From contig DATANR010000445.1 in assembly GCA_036266155.1 (NCBI GenBank), forward strand, positions 1 to 12,837: DNA of 12,837 nucleotides, in the 5' to 3' direction. The notes under the pieces are model-generated. The model searched no databases. It saw only the letters and a list, made by a program, of their open reading frames with translations, and was not told the origin of the DNA. The stretch's first letter is position 1, and every line of letters starts with the position of its first letter. Shown here one piece after another: positions 6,931 through 12,837 of the stretch. Source of the stretch: SIAJ01 sp036266155. Its GTDB lineage: Bacteria; Planctomycetota; Planctomycetia; Gemmatales; Gemmataceae. Position numbers and translations under genes: made by a program.

Positions 6931-8640
6931 ATGTCGCGTTTATCTCTCCGCCATCTTTTTTCGCGGCTGGCCAAGCGACCGACACCGCGCCGCGCGAACC
7001 TCGGTCTTACCCTGCTGGAAGAACGTCGGAACCCGGTTAGTGCTGGCTACGACATCATTACAGGAATACTGGACGTTCGCGGTACCGGGAGCGGTCTGAA
7101 CGATCGAATATTCCTGCTGCAGAGCGGTTCAGGACTGAGCGTCTACGATGGAAGGTCGGGGCACCTGGTGGTTGTCCAAATTGACATCGGCGGTTCTAAT
7201 GCGACCACAATCGATGTGAACTCGCTTTCGGGCATCACCGTTGAGGGTCTCGGTGGCAACGACTTGATCGACCTCAACAGCGGATTGCACGGATTCGACG
7301 CGATCACAAAGCCGACGACGATTCAAGGCGGTTCGGGGCAAGACTCCATCGGCGGCGGCGACGGCGCGGACTCCATTCTTGGATTCAGCGGCGCGGACTC
7401 GATTTTCGGCAACCAGGGTAACGACACCATCGACGGCGGCGACAATGCCGATCGAATCTTTGGCGGCGAGGGCAATGATTCGATCCTCGGTGGTCCCGGC
7501 ATCGATTTTTTGCGCGGCGGCAACGGCAATGACACGATCCACGGTGACAGCGGCAACGACACGATCTTTGGCGACAACGGCGACGATTGGGTCTTTGGCG
7601 GCTCCGAAAACGATCGTATGTTCGGCGGCACGAGCCTGGGCGGCACCGACGGCGCCGATCACATGTTTGGCGAAGATGGCAACGACGCCATGTTCGGCGA
7701 GCGCGGCGGCGACACCATGGACGGGGGCACCGGCGATGACTACATGAGCGGCGGTCGCGAAAACGACTCGATGCTCGGCGGCGACGGCTTTGATATTATG
7801 TTCGGCGGCGATCAAGACGACACGATGCTCGGCGGCAACAACGACGATTCGATGGACGGCGGGAACGGCAATGACTCGATGCTCGGCGAATCCGGTAACG
7901 ACTCGTTGCGCGGCAGCGCTGGCAACGACTTCCTGGATGGCGGCATTGGCACCGACACTGGAATTGGCGGCGCGGGCTACGACCTATTGCGCAGCATTGA
8001 AGTGACAGGCGTAACTGCCGCAACCACGCCAACATTTACGGCAGCAGTGGATGGAGCGAACAAACTGACAATTACCGGTGATGCCAACCCGCTGAATCTG
8101 AACGACCGGATTTCGATGAAGCAGGTGTCTGGGTTCCTGTATGTTTCTGACGTGCGCGTGCCGACCGCTCCGATCCAGGTGCTGATCACCCTGGCGAACG
8201 GCGACCAGGTTGAACGCGTTCTGGCCACTGACATGACGGGCGGCCTCGTGGTCAACGCGGGCGCCGGGAACAATTCCATCAACCTGTCGGGCGGTGGATT
8301 GTATGCCGTCCAACTGCCGGCCTCGCTCAATGGCGGCGCCGGCAACGACTCCATCGTCGGCGGCAACGGCAATGACACCATCGATGGCGGCGACGGCAAC
8401 AATAAACTCAACGGCTACATCGGCGACGACACCGTCACCGGCGGCGCCGGTAATGACACGATCAGTGGCAGTAACGGCAACGACAGCCTCGTGGGTGGGT
8501 CGGGCAACGACAGCTTGATCGGCGGCTATGGGAACGACACGATGGTCGGCGGCGTCGGCACCGCGGACAAGGCCGATGGCGGGCCTGGGACCGCGGATGT
8601 GGGCGATGCCTCGAACGAGATCCAGATCAACATTCCATAG
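6931..8640 (+). CDS. RTX-type calcium-binding repeat protein with duplicated module
   Basis: A 569-residue acidic, Gly/Asp/Asn-rich protein. Residues about 132-348 and 467-541 are nonapeptide repeats of the GGxGxDxUx type (hemolysin-type calcium-binding, parallel beta-roll), roughly 24 and 8 copies. Each block is preceded by a related non-repeat module (about 45-131 and 377-466) sharing LNDRI, a GLxV-x-GxGN segment and a closing GGxGxDSI. There is no classical hydrophobic signal peptide; the N-terminus is basic and carries LLEERRNPVSAGYD (28-41), resembling the LEDRxxP motif near the N-terminus of many large planctomycete surface proteins. No protease, lipase or adhesin catalytic domain and no clear C-terminal type I secretion signal are seen. 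A structural or surface role is inferred. The 99-bp upstream gap has a possible TTGACC box at 6883 but no good -10. The gene converges on nadB, 7 bp away. Confidence 0.88.
   Translation: MSRLSLRHLFSRLAKRPTPRRANLGLTLLEERRNPVSAGYDIITGILDVRGTGSGLNDRIFLLQSGSGLSVYDGRSGHLVVVQIDIGGSNATTIDVNSLSGITVEGLGGNDLIDLNSGLHGFDAITKPTTIQGGSGQDSIGGGDGADSILGFSGADSIFGNQGNDTIDGGDNADRIFGGEGNDSILGGPGIDFLRGGNGNDTIHGDSGNDTIFGDNGDDWVFGGSENDRMFGGTSLGGTDGADHMFGEDGNDAMFGERGGDTMDGGTGDDYMSGGRENDSMLGGDGFDIMFGGDQDDTMLGGNNDDSMDGGNGNDSMLGESGNDSLRGSAGNDFLDGGIGTDTGIGGAGYDLLRSIEVTGVTAATTPTFTAAVDGANKLTITGDANPLNLNDRISMKQVSGFLYVSDVRVPTAPIQVLITLANGDQVERVLATDMTGGLVVNAGAGNNSINLSGGGLYAVQLPASLNGGAGNDSIVGGNGNDTIDGGDGNNKLNGYIGDDTVTGGAGNDTISGSNGNDSLVGGSGNDSLIGGYGNDTMVGGVGTADKADGGPGTADVGDASNEIQINIP
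7324..7974 (+). repeat. RTX nonapeptide array 1 (about 24 units)
   Basis: Tandem 27-bp-period coding repeats giving GGxGNDxI/MxGG. The DNA is diverged between units, so the conservation is at protein level. Units from 7618 to 7881 carry Met at the hydrophobic position. One unit near 7621-7665 is lengthened by six residues (GGTSLGGTDGADH). Confidence 0.85.
8329..8553 (+). repeat. RTX nonapeptide array 2 (about 8 units)
   Basis: A second, shorter array of the same 27-bp period. It encodes NDSIVGGNGNDTIDGG-type units and begins directly after the second copy of the non-repeat module. Confidence 0.82.
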
Positions 8641-8647
8641 GCGCTCG

Positions 8648-10255
8648 TCACACGCTTAACCCGCGGCTGGAAACATGGCGTTTCCAGCCGCTGTCGTCAC
8701 GCGTCGGGAAATCGCTGCGAAAATGCGTGCCCCGCGACTCTTCGCGTGCGAGTGCCGCATCGATCATGAGTCGCGCAACCGTCAACAAGTTTTGCAGTTC
8801 CCAGCCGGCTCGGCCGTTGAACTCCCGTGAGAGCACATAGCGGCACCAGAACTCCACGTCGCGTTTCGCCTCGCGCATCCGCCGGCGATCACGAACGATC
8901 CCCATGTTGCGGACCATCAAGCTCCGTAGCGAGTTCGTCAAGTCCATCACATCCAAGGTGTCCGTCGCGTCCGGCTTGGGCATGCGATAGTTGAGAGAAA
9001 TGGCACGCAGTTCGGCCGACGTCGTGCACGCGTCGGCTATCGCCCCACGTGCGCATAAGGTCCCGTAAACAAGCCCCTCGATGAGCGAGTTCGACGCCAA
9101 CCGATTGGCGCCGTGCAGGCCGCTCGACGTCACCTCGCCCGCTCCCCAAAGACCGGGCAAGCTGGTTCGACCCTTCATGTCCACGGTGATGCCGCCAACC
9201 ATATAGTGCGCGCCGGGGCGCACGGGGATCAAATCCTTGGTGATGTCCAGACCAAAGCTCTTGCACACACGGCTGATGCCGGGGAAACGCTCGAGAACGC
9301 GTGCCGGATCGAGATGCGTGAGGTCGAGATACACGTTGGGATGCTGAGTTCGGTCCATGCAGCGGAAAATCGCCTGCGACACCACGTCGCGCGGCGCCAA
9401 CTCGTGACGCGGGTCCTCGGTCAACATAAAGCGTTCGCCATTGACGTCGCGCAGGTAGGCGCCTTCGCCGCGAACTGCTTCGCTGATAAGCGAGCGTGCC
9501 GAGCCCGCGACATAGAGCACCGTCGGATGGAACTGCATGAACTCCATGTCGCGCAGCTCGGCGCCGGCACGCCAGGCGGCCGCCATGCCGTCGCCGGTCG
9601 CCACCGGCGGATTCGTCGTCTCGCGGTACACCATGCCGCAGCCGCCGGACGCGAGGATGACTTGCCGCGCCCAAATAACCGCCAGCCCGACGCCGGCGCG
9701 CCAGACAAGGGCGCCCACGCATCGTCCTTCGTGCGTCACGAGGTCAATGGTGAATGTCTCGTCGCGCATGATGATGTTCGGCGATTCCTTCGCACGCAGC
9801 AGCAGCGCACGCATGACCTCATGGCCGGTCGCGTCGCCGAGGGCGTGGACGATGCGGCGGTGACTGTGGCCGCCCTCGCGCGTCAGTGCCAGTTCGCCGC
9901 CTTCGAAATCGAACTTCACGCCAAAGCGAATCAGGTCGTTGATCTGTTGCGGCGCCTCGCGGATCACCATCTCGACGACATCGGGATCACAGAGCCCTGC
10001 CCCGGCGATGTGCGTGTCCTCGATGTGATTTTGAAAAGTGTCTTCCGGAGACAGGACGCCGGCGATGCCGCCTTGAGCATAGGTGCTGTTGCTCTCGTCG
10101 AGACGGTCCTTGTTCAACACCAGGACGTGCAAATCAGACGGAATCTCCAGCGCAGCGCGCACGCCGGCGATGCCGGCGCCGATGATGAGGATGTCGGTGA
10201 ACTGGTGGTAGACCTGACGGGCGTCGAACGAAACCAGATAACGGTTGAACGGCAT
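8648..10255 (-). CDS. nadB: L-aspartate oxidase NadB
   Basis: A 535-residue flavoprotein that oxidises L-aspartate to iminoaspartate, the first step of de novo NAD synthesis, in the cytoplasm. Motifs in order: FAD-binding DILIIGAGIAG (21-31); STYAQGGIAG (57-66); HRRIVHALGDATGHEV (132-147); ILASGGCGMVYRETTNP; QFHPT (241-245); APRDVVSQAI with Arg289; HYMVGGI (350-356); the signature GLHGANRLASNSLIEG (379-394) with Arg385; and a C-terminal helical domain with REESRGTHFRSDFP (505-518). It is full length and intact. The N-terminus MPFNRYLVSFDARQV fits planctomycete NadB, so the ATG at 10255 is chosen although no Shine-Dalgarno sequence precedes it. No nadA or nadC is present in the window. A strong palindrome sits 12 bp before the start, and a 12-bp-arm hairpin lies inside the last codons. 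Confidence 0.96.
   Translation of the reverse strand: MPFNRYLVSFDARQVYHQFTDILIIGAGIAGVRAALEIPSDLHVLVLNKDRLDESNSTYAQGGIAGVLSPEDTFQNHIEDTHIAGAGLCDPDVVEMVIREAPQQINDLIRFGVKFDFEGGELALTREGGHSHRRIVHALGDATGHEVMRALLLRAKESPNIIMRDETFTIDLVTHEGRCVGALVWRAGVGLAVIWARQVILASGGCGMVYRETTNPPVATGDGMAAAWRAGAELRDMEFMQFHPTVLYVAGSARSLISEAVRGEGAYLRDVNGERFMLTEDPRHELAPRDVVSQAIFRCMDRTQHPNVYLDLTHLDPARVLERFPGISRVCKSFGLDITKDLIPVRPGAHYMVGGITVDMKGRTSLPGLWGAGEVTSSGLHGANRLASNSLIEGLVYGTLCARGAIADACTTSAELRAISLNYRMPKPDATDTLDVMDLTNSLRSLMVRNMGIVRDRRRMREAKRDVEFWCRYVLSREFNGRAGWELQNLLTVARLMIDAALAREESRGTHFRSDFPTRDDSGWKRHVSSRGLSV
8663..8691. terminator. Perfect 12-bp hairpin at the RTX/nadB convergence
   Basis: GCGGCTGGAAAC (8663-8674), a 5-nt loop ATGGC, then GTTTCCAGCCGC (8680-8691), perfectly complementary. 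It starts 22 bp after the RTX stop codon and lies inside the last codons of nadB (the SGWKRHVSSR stretch). Its position suggests a transcription stop or 3'-end stabiliser for the RTX transcript and possibly for both convergent transcripts. No T-tract follows on either strand, so a standard intrinsic terminator is not supported. Confidence 0.5.
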
Positions 10256-10267
10256 GGTGAACAGTTT

Positions 10268-10294
10268 AGCGGGCGAGCCACCGGCTCGCCCGCT
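10268..10294. repeat. GC-rich palindrome upstream of nadB
   Basis: AGCGGGCGAGCC (10268-10279), loop ACC, GGCTCGCCCGCT (10283-10294): perfect 12-bp arms. It lies 12 bp before the nadB start codon and 102 bp past the stop of the upstream same-strand gene. It could be a terminator-like hairpin for the Lys/Glu-rich gene (no clear T-run follows), a 5'-leader hairpin of nadB, or a copy of a dispersed palindromic repeat. The sequence alone does not decide between these. Confidence 0.7.
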
Positions 10295-10326
10295 TTAGAT
10301 GGATGGTAACTACCCCGGCCTAGTCG

Positions 10327-10398
10327 AATTGATTGCTTTCATGTCACGCAGCCCCAAACGCGTTTCACCGCTTTTTCTGCAACGCATTGCAATCAATT
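10327..10398. repeat. 10-bp inverted repeat in the nadB upstream spacer
   Basis: AATTGATTGC (10327-10336) and GCAATCAATT (10389-10398) are exact reverse complements 52 bp apart. The right arm overlaps the stop codon of the Lys/Glu-rich gene. The loop is too long for a simple terminator; a paired protein-binding site is possible. It could also be chance in an A/T-richer spacer. Confidence 0.4.
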
Positions 10399-12837
10399 AT
10401 CGCTTCGGCTCCGCCGCTTTCGCGTTCGGCTGATCCGACGTGAACTTCTTATAGGGGTCGAGATACCCGCTCGGCGGAACCGCGCGACTGCCATTCGATA
10501 TTTCACCATTGCCCTTCGGATCCCGTTTCACATTTTCCAGGTTTGACTTGATCGGCGACCGGACATTGAGGTTACCGCGCCAGTCGCCCTTCTCGGCCTG
10601 CTTGCGGAGTTCCGCGATCAAGGCCTCTTGATCCTTGAGCCACTGAGCCTCTTGCTCCTTGGACCATTTCATTTCACGGACCTGATCGGGTGTCAGCTTC
10701 TTGAACTTCTCCAGCATCAGTTCGGCTGACTTGAGCTTGTTCTTCGGGTCCGCCGGGTCCGGATTGCTGACGAAGTCCGGCCAGTTGCCGGCCATCTGGT
10801 TCATGAAGTCGTCGAATTGCTTTTGCTCTTCCGGCGTCTTCGGCTTCTTGGCCAGCTCTTCGGCCGCCTTCTTCATTTCCTCACGCTTCTTCGGATCCTT
10901 CATGACGTCGTCCATTTGCTTGCGCAGTTCTTCCTTGGCTTTCGGGTCCATGTTCTTCAGGTTCTTGGCGATGTCTTGCAGGTCCTTCGGATCGAGCTTC
11001 GGCGGTTGATTCTTGGCCATCTCGTTCGCCTTGTCGGCGGCATCTTCGAGGGCCTTTTTGTCCTCGGGCTTGGCGTTCTTGGCCATGTCCTGAAGCTGCC
11101 TCATCGCCTCGTCGCGCGTCTTCGGATCGTTCATCATTTCTTGCAGCTTCTTCTCGGCCTCCTTCTTGGCCTGCTCGTCGTTGCCGGCCAGCTTGTTGGC
11201 GATGTCCTTCAAGTCTTCCGGCTTCGGACCATCCTTCGGCGGATTGTTCTTAGCCAGCTCTGCGGCTTTCTTGGCGGCATCCTGCAGCGCCTGCTTCTCC
11301 TCCGCAGTCCTGGCGTTCTTCGCCATCTCTTCGAGTTGCTTCTGCGCTTCCTTCGCGGCCTCCGGGTTCTTCATCAGCCGATCAAGTTCGTCCTTGGCCT
11401 CTTGCTTGGCTTTCTCATCACCCTTGGTGAGCTTCTCGGCGGCATTCTTCAACGCTTCCGGATCGAGCTTCGGCGACTGATTCTTGGCCATTTCTCCGGC
11501 CTTGTTGGCAGCATCTTGGAGAGCCTGCTTTTCTTCGGGCGTCTTGGCGTTCTTCGCCATGTCTTCGAGCTGCTTCTGGGCCTCAGCCGCGCGCTTCGGA
11601 TCGCGGGTCAGCTTGTCGAGTTGATCTTTCCCCTCTTGCTGCGTTTTCGGATCCTTGGACGCCATCTTCTCGGCGGCGTTCTTGAGGTCCATCGGATCAA
11701 GCTTCTGATCGGGTTTGTTCCCTTCGTTCTTGGCGATCTGCTCGGCCTTCTCGCCGGCCTTTTGCGCCGCGTTTTGCAGGTCCTTCTGGTCCTGACCTTG
11801 GGCCTTGTTGGCCATCTCGTTCAACTTGTCCTGGGCCTGCTGCCGGGTCTTCGGATCCTGCATCATCTTCTCCAGCTTCTTCTCGGCATCGGCCTTCGCC
11901 TTCGGATCGGAACCGTTCAGGTCCCTCGCCATCTGCTGAAAATCCTGGTCGTCCATCTTCGGTTGCTCGCCGGCGTTGCTGGCTTGCTGCCGCTCTTGCT
12001 CGGCCTTTTTCATTTCATCCTTGATGCGCTGGGCGTCTTCCGGCTTCTTCTTGGCGAGCTTGTCGGTCTGGTCTTCGAGGTCCTTCTTGTTCGCCGCCTC
12101 CTTTTCCCAATCCTTGATGCGATTCTCAGCATCGCGCCGCTCTTGCTCGTTCTTGGAATTGAGTTTCTTCGAAAGTTCGTCCACCTTCTCTTGGGTAGGC
12201 TTTTCCTGGTCGTAGTTCTTCGCGGCTTGCTCGCCATGCTGGCGCAGGTCCTGGGCCTTCTTGCGGCTGAGTTCGTCCTTGGCGTTTCGTTCGAGTTTGT
12301 CGAGGTCTTTGCGCGTCTGCTCACGCGTATCGCGATTGCGCATCAGCCGATCAACGTCTTCTTTGACCTTGTCGCTGACTTCCGGGTTGCGTGAATTGAT
12401 CTCGCGCGCCAGTTCGCCCTGCTCGCGGTTGAGTTCTCCCGGACCGCTCTTCGAGTCGCCTTTTGCCGTATCCTGTGTCGACCCGTCAGCTTTCTTCGGC
12501 TCCGTACGGGCCTGACCGGCCGCGCCGTCATCCATTGGGCCGCCACGGGCACCCCCGGTGTCAGCGGTTTGTTCCTTCTTCGGTTCCGTCTTCGTGTCAC
12601 CGGGGGGCGGCGACTTCTCGGGCTTGGGTCCCGCAACATCCGACGGCGGCTTGTCGCCCATTGGCCCAGGTTCGGTCGAACCCTTCTTTGTCTCCGCCGG
12701 AGTCACTTCTTTGTCGGGCTTGGTGCCGCCCTTCGTCGATTGCGAACCGCCCATCGGCTCGGTCATATCGGGCGTCTTCTTCGGCTCCGGATGACTGTCG
12801 CCCTTACTCACCTGGTCCTGCGGCGGCATGCCCCCCA
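10397..12837 (-). CDS. Lys/Glu-rich coiled-coil repeat protein, 5' end outside window
   Basis: At least 810 residues, very rich in Lys, Glu, Asp, Ala and Gln. The first ATG in the window (12829) is followed by a disordered Pro/Gly/Lys stretch (residues 1-130 from that Met, with PMGG, PMGDKPP and GGPMDDG pieces). Because the frame stays open to the window edge and no signal peptide or domain is seen, the true start is probably beyond 12837. Residues about 134-672 are helical repeats of 78-79 residues; the best conserved contain QLExMAKNAKTPEEKQALQD and end in MAKNQxPKLDP. The C-terminus (about 690-810) is non-repetitive and contains KSAELMLEKFKKLTPDQVRE and SRAVPPSGYLDPYKKFT. A VPPxYxxxY-type C-terminus recalls large coiled-coil proteins in planctomycete MoxR/VWA clusters, but this is from memory and weak. 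Function is unknown; a long extended or envelope protein is possible. Confidence 0.8.
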   Translation of the reverse strand, partial: GGMPPQDQVSKGDSHPEPKKTPDMTEPMGGSQSTKGGTKPDKEVTPAETKKGSTEPGPMGDKPPSDVAGPKPEKSPPPGDTKTEPKKEQTADTGGARGGPMDDGAAGQARTEPKKADGSTQDTAKGDSKSGPGELNREQGELAREINSRNPEVSDKVKEDVDRLMRNRDTREQTRKDLDKLERNAKDELSRKKAQDLRQHGEQAAKNYDQEKPTQEKVDELSKKLNSKNEQERRDAENRIKDWEKEAANKKDLEDQTDKLAKKKPEDAQRIKDEMKKAEQERQQASNAGEQPKMDDQDFQQMARDLNGSDPKAKADAEKKLEKMMQDPKTRQQAQDKLNEMANKAQGQDQKDLQNAAQKAGEKAEQIAKNEGNKPDQKLDPMDLKNAAEKMASKDPKTQQEGKDQLDKLTRDPKRAAEAQKQLEDMAKNAKTPEEKQALQDAANKAGEMAKNQSPKLDPEALKNAAEKLTKGDEKAKQEAKDELDRLMKNPEAAKEAQKQLEEMAKNARTAEEKQALQDAAKKAAELAKNNPPKDGPKPEDLKDIANKLAGNDEQAKKEAEKKLQEMMNDPKTRDEAMRQLQDMAKNAKPEDKKALEDAADKANEMAKNQPPKLDPKDLQDIAKNLKNMDPKAKEELRKQMDDVMKDPKKREEMKKAAEELAKKPKTPEEQKQFDDFMNQMAGNWPDFVSNPDPADPKNKLKSAELMLEKFKKLTPDQVREMKWSKEQEAQWLKDQEALIAELRKQAEKGDWRGNLNVRSPIKSNLENVKRDPKGNGEISNGSRAVPPSGYLDPYKKFTSDQPNAKAAEPKR
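10814..11962 (-). repeat. Tandem 78-79-residue coding repeats (about 4.5 units)
   Basis: Period of about 234-255 bp. Units are approximately 11962-11708, 11707-11471, 11470-11237, 11236-11000 and a partial 10999-10814. Each encodes a head DLKNAAEKL-like helix, a middle DPKxxxEAQKQLExMAKN helix and a tail LQDAANKAxEMAKNQxPKLD. The two middle units are the most alike. Two more diverged units can be traced upstream in the gene to about 12430. Confidence 0.75.

Noticed and set aside
7129..7815. Minus-strand Val/Ala-rich frame opposite the RTX array
   Set aside because: Its periodic sequence is just the complement of the Gly/Asp repeats; no start signal or domain.
7324..8553. CRISPR-like or minisatellite interpretation of the 27-bp periodicity
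   Set aside because: The units are diverged at DNA level, in frame, lack spacers and encode standard RTX nonapeptides.
9113..10309. 398-residue + strand open frame opposite nadB
   Set aside because: nadB on the minus strand has complete family motifs throughout; the antisense product is Arg/His/Ala-rich with no recognisable domain, as expected of high-GC3 coding DNA.
10817..12394. Long + strand open frame, very Leu-rich and membrane-protein-like
   Set aside because: It is the antisense shadow of the Lys/Glu-rich repeats: AAG and GAG/GAA-type codons read as CTT, CTC and TTC on the other strand. It has no conserved domain, no ribosome site and mirrors the repeat period exactly.

Overview
The window (about 12.8 kb, GC-rich) looks like a chromosomal segment of a member of the Planctomycetota. 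The evidence is the pairing of a planctomycete-type cytochrome protein (PSCyt1/DUF1549/DUF1553, the 'PSD1' type) with a twin-arginine DUF1501 protein, a ThuA-like secreted protein, a short PEGA lipoprotein with a Pro/Lys-rich tail, and an RTX-repeat protein whose N-terminus carries a planctomycete-style 'LExRxxP' motif. The genus cannot be fixed from this sequence. No rRNA, tRNA, CRISPR array, transposase or phage gene was seen.

Layout. A small PEGA-domain lipoprotein gene (+, 233-739) converges with a DapA/N-acetylneuraminate-lyase superfamily gene (-, 740-1633) with no intergenic base; both stop codons lie in one palindrome, TGATCA. A 123-bp divergent spacer follows. A three-gene + strand cluster then encodes a secreted cytochrome-type PSD1 protein (1757-4267), a Tat-signal DUF1501 protein (4295-5743) and a ThuA-domain protein with a signal peptide (5818-6831). 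After 99 bp comes an RTX-type repeat protein gene (+, 6931-8640). It converges, 7 bp away, with nadB (L-aspartate oxidase, -, 8648-10255). A 141-bp spacer with a 12-bp-arm palindrome separates nadB from a large Lys/Glu-rich repeat protein gene (-, 10397 to the window edge). The frame of that last gene stays open at the edge, so it is probably 5'-truncated here.

How the genes fit together. The PSD1, DUF1501 and ThuA products all carry export signals, lie in the same direction with short gaps, and probably form one operon acting outside the cytoplasm. PSD1-DUF1501 pairs are common in planctomycetes, but their biochemical role is unresolved. The divergent aldolase/dehydratase gene could share a promoter region with them, which would fit a carbohydrate or acid catabolic locus, but that is inference. 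nadB is a housekeeping NAD-synthesis gene and seems unrelated to its neighbours. The RTX and Lys/Glu-rich genes are structural or surface-type repeat proteins. The items most worth a second look are the duplicated module and methionine ladder in the RTX protein, the 78-79-residue repeats of the Lys/Glu-rich protein, the PSD1-DUF1501-ThuA cluster, the active-site changes in the DapA-like enzyme, and two strong hairpins flanking and inside nadB.
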